A DNA stretch of 64,000 bases from Skermanella sp. TT6 (GCF_016653635.2 NZ_CP067420.1:3507501-3571500); one strand, 5' to 3'. Positions 8,922-20,866 are shown, counted from the first letter of the stretch. The notes: generated by a model from the letters alone, not told the origin. Numbers and translations: made by a program.

Positions 8922-9644
8922 TCAGACGCCGAGATATTCGTGCAGCTTGTCCATGTTGGCTTCGAGCTGGTCGTTCGGGATCATGTCGACGATATGCCCC
9001 TCCTCCATCACGTAGTGGCGGTCCGCGATGGTGGCGGCGAAGCGGAAGTTCTGCTCGACCAGCAGGATCGTGAAGCCGCTTCGCTTCAGCTCCCGCACCA
9101 CCCGCCCGATCTGCTGGATGATCACCGGCGCCAGGCCCTCGGTCGGCTCGTCCAGCAGGATCAGGTCGGCCCCGGTCCGCAGGATCCGCCCGATCGCCAG
9201 CATCTGCTGCTCGCCCCCGGACAGCCGCGTCCCCTGGCTCTTGCGCCGCTCCTTCAGGTTCGGGAACAGCCGGTAGATCGCCTCCACCTCCATCCCGCCC
9301 GCCTTGATCGTCGGCGGCAGCATCAGGTTCTCCTCCACGTTCAGGCTGGAGAAGATCCCCCGCTCCTCCGGAACGTAGCCGATGCCCAGCCGGGCGATCC
9401 GGTTCGACGCCAGACCCACCAGCTCCGTCCCGTTCAGCCGGATCGAGCCGGTCCGCCGGCCCACGATGCCCATGATCGAGCGCATCGTCGTCGTCTTGCC
9501 GGCGCCGTTGCGCCCCAGCAGCGTCACGACCTCGCCCCGCCGCACGTCCAGGCTGACCCCGTGAAGGATGTGGCTCTCGCCGTAGAAGGCGTGGAGATCC
9601 CGGATCTCCAGCATCCCCGTCGTCGTCGCGGCCCCGTCAGGCAT
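8922..9644 (-). CDS. livF: Branched-chain amino acid ABC transporter ATPase LivF
   Basis: 240-residue ATPase. Walker A GRNGAGKTT is near residue 40, the ABC signature RLSGGEQQ near 142 and Walker B LILLDEPTEG near 160, with the LivF-typical AFYGESHILHGVSLDV N-terminus. It hydrolyses ATP together with LivG to drive transport. Its start overlaps the end of livG by eight bases. A GC hairpin (about 8876-8892) lies in the 78-base gap before the binding-protein gene and could stabilise or attenuate the message there. Confidence 0.94.
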   Translation of the reverse strand: MPDGAATTTGMLEIRDLHAFYGESHILHGVSLDVRRGEVVTLLGRNGAGKTTTMRSIMGIVGRRTGSIRLNGTELVGLASNRIARLGIGYVPEERGIFSSLNVEENLMLPPTIKAGGMEVEAIYRLFPNLKERRKSQGTRLSGGEQQMLAIGRILRTGADLILLDEPTEGLAPVIIQQIGRVVRELKRSGFTILLVEQNFRFAATIADRHYVMEEGHIVDMIPNDQLEANMDKLHEYLGV

Positions 9645-10395
9645 GTCCCGTCCCCATGTACGCTTCCATCACCTGCGGGTCCTTCGACACCACGGCGTAG
9701 GGCCCCTCGGCCAGGATCTCGCCCCGGCGCAGCACCGTGATCTTGTCCGACAGGTCCGACACGACCGACAGGTTGTGCTCGACCATCAGGATGGTGCGGT
9801 CGGCCGAGACCTTGCGGATCAGCGCCGCGGTGTGGTCGATGTCCTCGTGCCCCATGCCGGCCATCGGCTCGTCGAGCAGCATCAGTTCCGGCTCGAGCGC
9901 CAGCGTGGTCGCGATCTCCAGCGCGCGCTTGCGCCCGTAGGGCAGCTCGACCGCCGGGATGTCGCGGTAGGCCGCCAGGTTGACCTGGTCGAGCAGATCG
10001 TCGGCCTGGCCGTCCAGCGCCCGGAGCGTCGTCTCCGAGCGCCAGAAGTCGAAGCTGTCGCCGCGCAGGCGCTTCTGCAGCGCCACCCGTACGTTCTCCA
10101 GGCAGGTCAGGTGCGGGAACACGGCGCTGATCTGGAACGAGCGTACGAGGCCGCGCCGGGCGATGTCGGCCGGCTTGACCCGGGTGATGTCGTTGCCGTT
10201 GAACAGGATCTGGCCGCCGCTCGGGATCAGGAACTTGGTCAGCAGGTTGAAGACCGTCGTCTTGCCCGCCCCGTTCGGGCCGATCAGGGCATGGATGCTG
10301 CCGCGGCGGACCTGGAGATTGACGTCCTTCACCGCGATGAAACCCTTGAATTCCTTCGTCAGGTTCCGGGTTTCAAGTATGTTCTCGCCCTGCAT
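9637..10395 (-). CDS. livG: Branched-chain amino acid ABC transporter ATPase LivG
   Basis: 252-residue ATPase, first gene of the operon. Walker A is GPNGAGKTT (near residue 39) and Walker B is LMLLDEPMAG. The signature helix reads LPYGRKRALEIA instead of LSGGQ, a variation normal for LivG. The C-terminal region RGEILAEG is also typical. It forms the nucleotide-binding pair with LivF. The upstream gap carries a perfect inverted repeat that may be the operon's operator. Confidence 0.94.
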   Translation of the reverse strand: MQGENILETRNLTKEFKGFIAVKDVNLQVRRGSIHALIGPNGAGKTTVFNLLTKFLIPSGGQILFNGNDITRVKPADIARRGLVRSFQISAVFPHLTCLENVRVALQKRLRGDSFDFWRSETTLRALDGQADDLLDQVNLAAYRDIPAVELPYGRKRALEIATTLALEPELMLLDEPMAGMGHEDIDHTAALIRKVSADRTILMVEHNLSVVSDLSDKITVLRRGEILAEGPYAVVSKDPQVMEAYMGTGHA

Positions 10396-10570
10396 TCGCC
10401 TCCCCCGGTTGGCCCGTGCGTCGCGGTCGTCCCCTGGGGGACCCTGTTATCGTTCTGTCCGCGACACGCTGTCCCGCGACGGAACACGCGGTTCCCTACG
10501 CAGGCGAATGCAACTTAGCACACATGGATGGCAATTTCATAGTGTTTACGGGACACTCGACCATTCCGGA

Positions 10571-10591
10571 ACTGCTTGAAATACAAGCAGT
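10571..10591. promoter_or_regulatory. Candidate operator upstream of the liv operon
   Basis: Perfect inverted repeat ACTGCTTG-N5-CAAGCAGT, 176 bases before the livG start codon, in otherwise AT-rich sequence. The form suits a dimeric regulator; none can be named. Confidence 0.45.
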
Positions 10592-10630
10592 ATATTCCTG
10601 CGACACATTGGTAATACCGGTTGCATAAAC

Positions 10631-10666
10631 GATGCGCGCCGGCCCCTCGCGGGGCCGGCGCGCATC
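10631..10666 (-). terminator. Strong hairpin terminator after the DUF2892-like gene
   Basis: Perfect 16-bp stem (arms GATGCGCGCCGGCCCC and GGGGCCGGCGCGCATC) with a TCGC loop, 33 bases past the stop codon of the minus-strand gene. The following T-run is short (GTTTATG). Confidence 0.8.
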
Positions 10667-10698
10667 AGGCGTCGAATTCCGGTGCGCCGCCGGGCGGG

Positions 10699-11860
<1,162 letters not shown>

Positions 11861-11864
<4 letters not shown>

Positions 11865-12604
11865 GAGCGGAACAACCTCGTATATTGCGTTTCGTGGGAC
11901 ATGGCGGCCCAGTCGACCAGGGGCGCCCTGGATCCCAGGTCGGCGGGATCGGCGGCCAGGGCATCGGACGCGACGCGGTGCAGGACCGGGTCGAGTCGCG
12001 CTATCGCGCGCTGCCCGTCGGTCTGGCCGAGCGGGACCAGCCGCACCCCGGCGGAGACGAGGTTCGCCGCGAAGCCGTGCAGGAAAGCGCAGAGCGCCGC
12101 CCCGGGGTCCATGCCGGCGCAGGCGGTGACGACGGCCACGGCGACGGCGTGGGCCGGCGGCCGGCCCGTGTCGGCGAGCACCGCCGCCCAGCGCTCCAGC
12201 CCGACGGGCGGCCAGGTCGCCCCCACCGTCGAGAGGAACGCGGTCCCCTGGGCGGCGCTCTCCAGCGCCAGCTCGCTGCTGCCGCGCATGGCGTCGGCCC
12301 GCTCCGCCGCCCACCGCAGGGCCGCTTCGTCGTCCCGCCGCACGGCGCGGGCGGCGGCCGCGAACAGGACCGCGTCGGTCCAACCCGCGCCGTGCAGCAG
12401 GATCGCCTCGATCCAGGAGACCAGCGACTCCCGGTCCCGGACCCGTCCGGCCTCTACCGCGTACTCGATCCCGTGGCTGTAGGTATAGCCGCCGATCGGG
12501 AAGCCCGGCGACATCCAGGCGAGCAGCCGCGTCAGATGCCGGGGATCGACCGGGCCGGCGGTGCCGGGTGCGGCGGCCGGGGCCTCAGTGGTCATGGTGC
12601 GCAT
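11861..12604 (-). CDS. ureF: Urease accessory protein UreF
   Basis: 247 residues. UreF joins UreD and UreG on apo-urease and gates nickel insertion. Family features are [19 protein letters not shown] near the N-terminus, the QGTAFLSTV segment and a C-terminal region ending [18 protein letters not shown], the usual UreF tail (MxHExxxxRLFRS). The start overlaps the end of ureE by 20 bases and the stop overlaps ureG, so ureE, ureF and ureG are translationally linked. Confidence 0.95.
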
Positions 12605-13031
12605 AAGCCCCGGCTTCCGGCGTGAAGGCCGCGCGCAGCCGGACCACGTCGGCGCCGAGCCCTTGCAGCATCTCGACGATCACATGGTCCCAGCGGAGCC
12701 GGACCGCGGCGCCGGCGATCTGCACCGGAAGATGCCGGTTGCCCAGGTGCCAGGCGATGCGGGCCAGGGTCTCGGGGGTGGCGCAGGTCACCTCCGCCAG
12801 ATCCTCGTCGGCGGCGCGCACCGCGATCCAGGTGCCGTCGTCCAGTTCCAGGGCGTCGCCGTCGTTCAGCACCACGGCGCGCGCGAGGTCGAGCAGGAAC
12901 GGCTCTCCCGAATCGTCGTTGAGCTGGATCCGGCGGCGGAAGCGGTCGTCGAAGGCGAGGGTCACGGTACCGGCGGCGGCATGGGTGGGCCGGTGGCCGG
13001 CGGGGTGGACTCGGGTGGCGCGGCGGAGCAT
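12585..13031 (-). CDS. ureE: Urease nickel metallochaperone UreE
   Basis: 148 residues. UreE binds nickel as a dimer and hands it to UreG. The N-terminal domain (TVTLAFDDRFRRRIQL) and the C-terminal metal-binding domain with WHLGNRHLPVQI are present; the conserved histidine lies in GNRH. The C-terminal tail is short and only modestly His-rich (AYAHHDH), unlike the long polyhistidine tails of some relatives. The ATG at 13031 lies 23 bases after the ureC stop. The stop falls within the first codons of ureF. Confidence 0.93.
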   Translation of the reverse strand: MLRRATRVHPAGHRPTHAAAGTVTLAFDDRFRRRIQLNDDSGEPFLLDLARAVVLNDGDALELDDGTWIAVRAADEDLAEVTCATPETLARIAWHLGNRHLPVQIAGAAVRLRWDHVIVEMLQGLGADVVRLRAAFTPEAGAYAHHDH

Positions 13032-13054
13032 GCGGGGTCTCGGAAAAGCGGATC

Positions 13055-14764
<1,710 letters not shown>

Positions 14765-14814
14765 GGCGGACGCTTTCCCCGGATGGATGGAGATCTGACG
14801 AAGGGACTTCTAGG

Positions 14815-15120
14815 CTAGAGCTTGCCGTTGATCCGGCCGGTGAAGCCGTGGACCTCGCGGCTGCCGGCGTAGGCGACCAGGTTGACCGTGCGGGTCTGCC
14901 CGGGCTCGAACCGGACCGCTGTGCCGGCGGGAATGTCCAGCCGGAAGCCGCGCGCCTTCTCCCGGTCGAAGGACAGCGCCGCGTTGGTCTCGTAGAAATG
15001 ATAGTGGGACCCGACCTGGATCGGACGGTCGCCCGTGTTGGCGACGTCCAGGCTGACGGTCTCCCGCCCCTCGTTCAGGTCGATCTCTCCGGGCCGGACC
15101 AGCAGTTCGCCGGGAATCAT
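14815..15120 (-). CDS. ureB: Urease subunit beta
   Basis: 101 residues, the normal size for a separate beta subunit. It starts [20 protein letters not shown] and contains the [18 protein letters not shown] motif that contacts the alpha subunit and supports the active-site flap. It lies 11 bases after ureA. Separate small subunits are the usual bacterial arrangement, unlike the fused form of Helicobacter. Confidence 0.97.
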   Translation of the reverse strand: MIPGELLVRPGEIDLNEGRETVSLDVANTGDRPIQVGSHYHFYETNAALSFDREKARGFRLDIPAGTAVRFEPGQTRTVNLVAYAGSREVHGFTGRINGKL

Positions 15121-15131
15121 GGCAACCTCCT

Positions 15132-15434
15132 TCAGCGGATCGGCAGGTGGACGGTGACGAGCTTGGTGCCGTCGGGGAACGTGGCCTCGACCTGGATCTC
15201 GTGGATCATCTCCGGGATCCCCTCCATCACCTGGTCGCGGGTGAGCACCTCGGCGCCGTCGCGCATCAGCTCGGCGACGCTTCGGCCGTCGCGCGCCCCT
15301 TCGACGACGAAGTCGGTGATCAGGGCGATCGCCTCCGGGTAGTTCAGCTTGACTCCCCGCTCCAGCCGGCGCCGTGCCACCATCGCCGCCATGGCGACCA
15401 GCAGTTTGTCCTTCTCACGCGGCGAAAGGTTCAT
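15132..15434 (-). CDS. ureA: Urease subunit gamma
   Basis: 100 residues. It begins [20 protein letters not shown] and contains [11 protein letters not shown] and [21 protein letters not shown], all standard for UreA. It forms the (alpha-beta-gamma)3 enzyme with UreB and UreC. The frame is open further upstream, but ATG 15434 gives the exact family N-terminus. Confidence 0.97.
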   Translation of the reverse strand: MNLSPREKDKLLVAMAAMVARRRLERGVKLNYPEAIALITDFVVEGARDGRSVAELMRDGAEVLTRDQVMEGIPEMIHEIQVEATFPDGTKLVTVHLPIR

Positions 15435-15481
15435 GGCTCCGTCCCCACTTGCATCGTCCCAGGCCTCATGCGCAGCACCCC

Positions 15482-16384
15482 TCACACGTCCCACAGGCGG
15501 GGCAGACGCCCCGGCAGCCCGGCGGCGTGGGCCCTGAACCCGGCCCAGAAGCCGGCATAGGCGCGCCGCACATGGTGCGCCCGGTCGCCGAGCCAGCGGA
15601 TGACCAGCATGCCGTCCAGACAGGTCGCCGCGGCGAGGACGCCGGGAGGCACCCCGGATACCACAGTGTCGATCAAGCGGCGCGCCGCGTCCAGATGGCG
15701 TGCGGCATCGGGCGCCGCGTAGAGGATCGTGCCATAGGCGGCGGCTCCCCCGAAACAGGCGGGGTGGTCCAGCGCGTTCCGCACGTCGCCGTCCAGGTGC
15801 AGCGCGTCGGCCCAGGCCAGCCTGCCGTCGCGGCGGACCTCCCAGGCGTCGCGCGCGAGCCCGCGGGTGAACCGTTCGCCGCTCGCGATCCGGCCGAACA
15901 CCAGGAGCTCGCCGGCCATCAGGCGGGAGGAGGCCTCCAGGTGGACGGTCGTGGCGCGGCGCAGCCGGGCGCCGTCGAACAGGATCGCCTCCTGCGGCAG
16001 CCATTCCAGCCATCCCTCGGGGCCGACGGTCACGCCGGTCGAGACATGGACGTCGGCGCCGGTGGAGCGATAGATCTTCTCGGCCGCCTGGGTCGTGACC
16101 AGCGCCGAGGCGCCGGGCCCGACCTCGACCGAAACGTCCAGCCGGTCGCCGCCGACCAGCCCGCCGGAGGTCGTGACCAGCGTGGCGACCGGCAGGTCGC
16201 CGACCCGCGGGTTCGGGAACAGCACCCGCAGGGGGTCATGATGAAACAGGGCGGCGAGGCGCGTGGCCCCGGCCCGGTGCTCGAAACGGACCCGGGCCTC
16301 GCCATGGATCTTCAGGCGGGGCTGCGCGGTTCGGGATGAGAGGGCGTCGGCGGAGGAGAGAGGGATATCCGGCGCCATCGTCAA
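15482..16384 (-). CDS. ureD: Urease accessory protein UreD
   Basis: 300 residues, first gene of the urease operon. UreD (UreH) is the scaffold that binds apo-urease and provides the tunnel for nickel. The markers [33 protein letters not shown] and [14 protein letters not shown] are the conserved family blocks. The operon has no UreJ or nickel permease gene in this window. The 174-base gap to phoU upstream should carry the operon promoter; no NtrC-type or other regulator site stood out by eye. Confidence 0.95.
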   Translation of the reverse strand: MTMAPDIPLSSADALSSRTAQPRLKIHGEARVRFEHRAGATRLAALFHHDPLRVLFPNPRVGDLPVATLVTTSGGLVGGDRLDVSVEVGPGASALVTTQAAEKIYRSTGADVHVSTGVTVGPEGWLEWLPQEAILFDGARLRRATTVHLEASSRLMAGELLVFGRIASGERFTRGLARDAWEVRRDGRLAWADALHLDGDVRNALDHPACFGGAAAYGTILYAAPDAARHLDAARRLIDTVVSGVPPGVLAAATCLDGMLVIRWLGDRAHHVRRAYAGFWAGFRAHAAGLPGRLPRLWDV

Positions 16385-16558
16385 GAGCGGGCACTATCGG
16401 CAGATTTCATGCAGCGTCGTCCCGCCAACCCAATGATGCGGCATCATAACGCGCGCCGCCGCAGTGCGAAAGGGCATCCGGCGCCCCGCGGCGATATCGG
16501 AAGGCGACATCCTGCCCTTTCCCCGCCGCCGCGGCGGCGCCGGCATTCCGCCCCGGGA

Positions 16559-17308
16559 TCATTCCCGAGCGTCGGGAGGGTTGACCACCGTGAAGCTGCT
16601 CAGGTCCTCCTTCAGCCGCTCCTCGCCGGGCAGGCGCCCCTTGACCAGGAAGCAGACCGTTTCGGCGACGTTGGTCGCATGGTCGCCGACCCGCTCCAGG
16701 TTCTTGGCGATGAACATCAGGTGCGTGCAGGCGGTGATCTGCTGGGGCGACTCCATCATGTAGGTCAGCAGTTCCCGGAACAGGCTGGTGTAGACGGCGT
16801 CGACCTCGGCGTCGCGGTCGCGGACTGCCATCGCGAGGTCATAGTCCTCGTCCACGTAGGCCTTCACGACGTCGTGGACCATGCCGGCCGTGGTGACGCC
16901 CATGCGGTTCAGGGACTTCATCGGGCCGGCCGGCGGCACCTGCGACAGCGCCATGACCCGCTTGGCGCAGTTGCTCGCGAAGTCGCCGATCCGCTCCAGG
17001 TTCGTGCTCACCTTGAGCGCGGTGATGACCTGCCGCAGGTCCTTCGCCATCGGCTGGCGCAGGGCCAGGACCCGCACCGCGAGGGCCTCCACTTCCGCTT
17101 CGCCCCTGTCGATCTCGGCATCGCGGCCGATGATGCTGCTCGCGAGGTTCTCGTCGCGGGAGACCAGGGCCTCCATGGCACGCATCAACTGCTCCTCGGC
17201 AAGGCCGCCCATCTCGGCGATCTTCCTGTGCAGCGTGGTCAGTTCGTTATCGAACGCGACCACGGTGTGTCCTGACGGCATGTTCCGCTTCCTTGCATCC
17301 AGGGTCAT
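16559..17308 (-). CDS. phoU: Phosphate uptake regulator PhoU
   Basis: 249 residues in two similar three-helix bundles. Each carries the family metal-cluster/acidic motif: LKVSTNLERIGDFASNCAKR in the first half and MFIAKNLERVGDHATNVAE in the second. PhoU represses the PhoR-PhoB phosphate-starvation response and limits Pst transport. The start may be the internal ATG giving MPSGHTVVAFDNEL, which matches the usual N-terminus better. PstSCAB, phoB and phoR, normally next to phoU, are absent here. It is divergent from the pentapeptide-repeat gene. Confidence 0.94.
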   Translation of the reverse strand: MTLDARKRNMPSGHTVVAFDNELTTLHRKIAEMGGLAEEQLMRAMEALVSRDENLASSIIGRDAEIDRGEAEVEALAVRVLALRQPMAKDLRQVITALKVSTNLERIGDFASNCAKRVMALSQVPPAGPMKSLNRMGVTTAGMVHDVVKAYVDEDYDLAMAVRDRDAEVDAVYTSLFRELLTYMMESPQQITACTHLMFIAKNLERVGDHATNVAETVCFLVKGRLPGEERLKEDLSSFTVVNPPDARE

Positions 17309-17566
17309 GGCAGGCCCCGACCGGGGACCCTCGGCACGATAACGGCCGACCGTCCGGAGGTGTTCATCGATTCAGGGGGGATCGTCAACCCGCTTGTGCG
17401 CCTGTCGCCCCCGCGCCGCGGGCCGGGCGCGCGCTCGGCAACTGGATCTTAACCGCTTTCCGGCAGAGTGCCGGACGGTATTCCACTCCGGGAAGCGCCG
17501 TTCAGCCTCCATCCCGCCGACCAACCGCGACATATCCCGCATTCCCCATTTCGAACGGACCACTTC

Positions 17567-18865
17567 ATGACCCCACACGAGTTGGTCGCCATCCTCGACA
17601 AGCATGAGCGTTGGCTGAGCAAACGGGCCGGGGGCGTGCGGGCCAATCTGGCGATGATCGATCTCCAGGGGATGCATCTGGCGGGCTCAAACCTGCAATC
17701 GGCGAAGCTGTCGGGCGCCAACATGTCGGGCTGCGACATGAACAAGGCCAACCTGAGCTACTCGGACATGTTCGCGGCGCACCTGACGAAGGCCGACATG
17801 TCGGGCTGCAACTTCTATCGGGCCGACATGAGGGGCGCCCACATGCGGGGCGCCCGCCTGAAGGGGGCGATCCTCCGGGAAGCCGACCTGCGGGGCGGCG
17901 CCCTGCTCGACGGGCGCTCTTCGGGCGCCCAGGTGCTCAAGTCCGACCTCACCGGGGCGAACTTCGACGATGCCCTGCTGTCCCGGGCGAACCTGTCGGG
18001 CGCCGACATGTCCGAGGTCAGCCTGTCCGGAGCGGACTGCCAGGGCGCGATCATGACCGGCGTCAATCTCAGCGGCGCGAACGTCAAGAACGCCAACCTT
18101 TCCAGGGCCGACCTGAAGGGCGTCAACCTGAGCGGCGCCAACCTGTCGGGAGCCGTTCTGCGCGACTGCAACCTCGCCGGTGCCATCCTGGCCGGGGCGG
18201 TCCTCAAGAACGCCGACCTGCTGGGCGCCAAGCTGGAGGGGGTGGATCTGTCCGGCGCGGACTGCACCGGCGCCAACATCGCCCGCACGGCCGAGAATTT
18301 CTCGCTGAGGATCCAGCGCAGCCTCGAAGGGCACTACAACTGGATCAACAGCAACGGCGCCACCGGGCAGCGCGCCGATCTCCAGTCCGAGGATCTGGCC
18401 CATATCGACCTGAGCGGCGTCAATCTCTCCGGCGCCAACCTGAAAGGCATCAAGCTGGTCGGCGCCAACGTCTCCGAGGCGCTCCTGGTCATGTCGGACC
18501 TTTCGCTCGCGGACCTCAGGGAGTGCAACCTGTCGAATGCGACGCTGGACGGCACCAATTTCCGCGGCAGCGATCTCAGCGGGGCGCGGCTGGACGGCGC
18601 GGAACTGGGTTCGGTGGACATAAAGGGCCCCACCGGCAAGGCGACCGGCCGGATGTGGCCCGCCAACCTCAGCGAGGCCAAGCTCATCGGTGCCAGCCTG
18701 CGCCGGACCAATCTGCGGGGCGCCAATCTCTCCGGAGCCGACCTCAGCTTCGCCGATCTGACCGACGCGATCCTGATCGACGCCAATCTCAAGGACGTCA
18801 ACCTGGAAGGAGCGCGCCTCGACGGCGCCGCGATGCCGGCACACTCGCCCGACGACGAGGACTGA
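17567..18865 (+). CDS. Pentapeptide-repeat protein
   Basis: 432 residues, nearly all built of pentapeptide repeats with the A(D/N)LXX pattern (for example SGANLSGADLSFADLTDA), which fold into a right-handed quadrilateral beta helix. The N-terminal cap (residues 1-30, MTPHELVAILDKHERWLSKR) is the short helical motif found before such helices in Azospirillum-like bacteria. Two breaks interrupt the helix: about residues 245-270 (AENFSLRIQRSLEGHYNW) and 348-365. There is no signal peptide. Some such proteins mimic DNA and protect gyrase, but nothing here supports that. ATG 17567 is preferred over an upstream GTG at 17468, whose extra residues do not fit the fold. Confidence 0.88.
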   Translation: MTPHELVAILDKHERWLSKRAGGVRANLAMIDLQGMHLAGSNLQSAKLSGANMSGCDMNKANLSYSDMFAAHLTKADMSGCNFYRADMRGAHMRGARLKGAILREADLRGGALLDGRSSGAQVLKSDLTGANFDDALLSRANLSGADMSEVSLSGADCQGAIMTGVNLSGANVKNANLSRADLKGVNLSGANLSGAVLRDCNLAGAILAGAVLKNADLLGAKLEGVDLSGADCTGANIARTAENFSLRIQRSLEGHYNWINSNGATGQRADLQSEDLAHIDLSGVNLSGANLKGIKLVGANVSEALLVMSDLSLADLRECNLSNATLDGTNFRGSDLSGARLDGAELGSVDIKGPTGKATGRMWPANLSEAKLIGASLRRTNLRGANLSGADLSFADLTDAILIDANLKDVNLEGARLDGAAMPAHSPDDED

Positions 18866-18899
18866 TCCGTCCGGAGAAGCGGCTCAGGTCGCGCCGAGG

Positions 18900-19409
18900 T
18901 CAGATCGCGTCGCCGTTCTCGCTGAGATTGACCATCATGCGGTGCAGGACGTTGATCGCCAGGGCGAGATCGGCGGGATCGATGCCGCGGGTCGCCTGTT
19001 CGCTGACATCCGCCGCGCAGGGCAGCAGGACGTCGCGAAGCCCGCGCCCCTTGGGGGTGAGATAGATGTTCACTTTGCGGCGGTCGTGGGGGTTGCGGAC
19101 GCGCTCGACGAGGCCGCGCCGCTCCATGCTGTTGAGAGCAGTGACAGTAGTCGGCTCCATCATGCCTACGCGCTGGCTGAGTTCGCGCTGTGTAAGCCCG
19201 TCCTCATCCCATAAGGCGCGAAGAAAGAACCATTGTCCCATGCTTACGCCGTGGGCAGCGATCTTGGCCTGCAATGAACGGGAGAAGGCGCGGTGAACAT
19301 CCCTTACCACATAGCCGACGCTGTTGTCGCTCTGCGGGTTCGTCTGCCCGGCCGGCCTTTCGGACGCATATTGGATCTTTCGACCAAAATTCGCGATACT
19401 TTCGGGCAT
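18900..19409 (-). CDS. MarR-family transcriptional regulator
   Basis: 169 residues. The winged-helix core spans about residues 45-135: LTQRELSQRVGMMEPTTVTA (helices 3-4, recognition helix), ERRGLVERVRNPHDRRKVNI (wing with the DRR motif) and LTPKGRG. It probably binds a small phenolic ligand, but no target gene adjoins it. ATG 19409 is preferred over an upstream in-frame start because GAGAGAA precedes it and the extension looks non-coding. A perfect inverted repeat CCATAG-N7-CTATGG lies about 45 bases upstream, the expected place for an autoregulatory site. Confidence 0.88.
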   Translation of the reverse strand: MPESIANFGRKIQYASERPAGQTNPQSDNSVGYVVRDVHRAFSRSLQAKIAAHGVSMGQWFFLRALWDEDGLTQRELSQRVGMMEPTTVTALNSMERRGLVERVRNPHDRRKVNIYLTPKGRGLRDVLLPCAADVSEQATRGIDPADLALAINVLHRMMVNLSENGDAI

Positions 19410-19984
19410 GTAAAGATTCTCTCGTAGCCTATGGCGTCTCAACTGTCTTTGCATCCATAGTTCTTATCTATGGCGCGGCGGATACACTTCAAATTTTTTC
19501 GTCCGATAATAACCGCTTACTGATCCGTCTTGCATGATGGCACCACTATGCATCGTGGCCAATCGTTTTTAGAGAAGGATTAGCTGGAGCGATAATATTT
19601 TTTCCCCTTGCAATCTACTACTCCGTCGGCCGCGACCTGCGGGCTGATAAATTAGATATCGAACCAATAGACTACTTCGTTCTTATATGATGTGGTGGCT
19701 TCTCATGTATTGCCATGACAGGCGGGACCGTATCGCCAGTCCGTAAACTCTCTCTTAATTGGAGAAAATTAGCTGAGATTTCGAAGCTCGGGGAATGGCC
19801 TGCCTGGAAATCCTGGAATCCTCCCCGGCACGGCCCCGGGATCATGCCGCGCGCGGTCGGTGCCCTCGACCTGCGCGCCCCCTACCATCCGCGGCTGCCT
19901 GCCCCCATCTGTTGACGGGCTTTCCAGCCGGCCTTCCACGCGGCCCGATTGACAGGCGGGCCCGATCGTTTCGTGAGGAGAATG
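19410..19984. other. 575-bp AT-rich intergenic region
   Basis: The gap between the divergent marR-like and N-carbamoylputrescine amidase genes is strikingly AT-rich from about 19475 to 19790, with many A/T runs, before GC content recovers near 19800. No frame has convincing codon use, and I see no transposase remnant or RNA fold I would defend. It may hold long leaders and promoters, or be a remnant of acquired DNA. Confidence 0.5.
19455..19473. promoter_or_regulatory. Candidate MarR-type operator
   Basis: Perfect inverted repeat CCATAG-TTCTTAT-CTATGG. A further CTATGGC half-site occurs at 19430-19435. The repeat sits 46-64 bases before the start of the marR-like gene. Confidence 0.55.
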
Positions 19985-20866
19985 ATGAGAAACGTGACAC
20001 TTGCCGCGACCCAGACCAGCTGCACCTGGGACAGGGAAGCCAATGTGGCGACCGCGGAACGGCTTGTGCGCCATGCCGCGCGCGAGGGCGCGCAGATCAT
20101 TCTGCTTCAGGAATTGTTCGAAACTCCTTATTTCTGCCAGGATCAGAAACAGGAACTGTTCGCGCTGGCCGCGCCGGTCGACGACCATCCCGTCCTGCGG
20201 CGTATGAGCGCATTGGCCGCGGAATTGAACGTGGTGCTTCCCGTCAGCTTCTTCGAACGGGCGAACAATGCCCACTACAATTCCCTGGCCATGATCGACG
20301 CCGACGGCCGGATCCTCGGGACCTACCGCAAGTCCCACATCCCCGACGGGCCGGGGTACCAGGAAAAATACTATTTCAATCCGGGAGATACCGGCTTCCA
20401 GGTGTTCAAGACCCGCTACGCGGCGATCGGAGCGGCGATCTGCTGGGACCAATGGTTCCCCGAATCGGCGCGCTGCATGGCGCTGATGGGGGCGGAAGTC
20501 CTTTTCTATCCGACCGCGATCGGCTCCGAGCCCCAGGACGCGGGCATCGACAGCCGCGATCACTGGCAGAGGGTGATGCAGGGACATGCCGGCGCGAACC
20601 TGATGCCCCTGGTCGCCAGCAACCGCATCGGAATCGAGCAGGCCGAGTCGTCGAGCATCACCTTCTATGGGTCGTCCTTCATCGCCGGTCCCCAGGGCGA
20701 GAAAGTGGTCGAAGCGCCGCGCGACCAGGAAGCGGTGCTGACGGCCACCTTCGATCTCGACCGGCTGCAGGCGGCGCGCGCCTCCTGGGGCCTGTTCCGT
20801 GACCGCCGTCCCGAGCTTTACGATCCGATCCTCACCCTGGACGGGCACCGGCGGATCCGGCGCTGA
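19985..20866 (+). CDS. aguB: N-carbamoylputrescine amidase
   Basis: 293-residue nitrilase-superfamily enzyme that converts N-carbamoylputrescine to putrescine, CO2 and ammonia. The catalytic triad is visible: Glu in LLQELFETPYFC, Lys in YRKSHIPDGPGYQEKYYF and Cys in GAAICWDQWFPE. The FETPYFCQ and DGPGYQEKYYFNPGDTG stretches separate AguB from generic nitrilases. GAGGAG lies just before two adjacent ATG codons (19982, 19985); the second has better spacing. Its partner agmatine deiminase (AguA) is not in the window, so the pathway must be completed elsewhere. Confidence 0.93.
   Translation: MRNVTLAATQTSCTWDREANVATAERLVRHAAREGAQIILLQELFETPYFCQDQKQELFALAAPVDDHPVLRRMSALAAELNVVLPVSFFERANNAHYNSLAMIDADGRILGTYRKSHIPDGPGYQEKYYFNPGDTGFQVFKTRYAAIGAAICWDQWFPESARCMALMGAEVLFYPTAIGSEPQDAGIDSRDHWQRVMQGHAGANLMPLVASNRIGIEQAESSSITFYGSSFIAGPQGEKVVEAPRDQEAVLTATFDLDRLQAARASWGLFRDRRPELYDPILTLDGHRRIRR

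Larger units (their letters stand above)
10396..10698. other. 303-bp intergenic region: liv promoter side and a terminator
   Basis: Two minus-strand genes flank this gap. It holds the promoter region of the liv operon, including a moderately AT-rich stretch (10500-10630), and the terminator of the gene to its right. No protein-coding frame is supported. Confidence 0.5.

Noticed and set aside
5692-10395. Urea ABC transporter (urtABCDE)
   Set aside because: Gene order (livG-livF-binding protein-livH-livM) and the binding protein sequence do not match UrtA-type operons despite the nearby urease.
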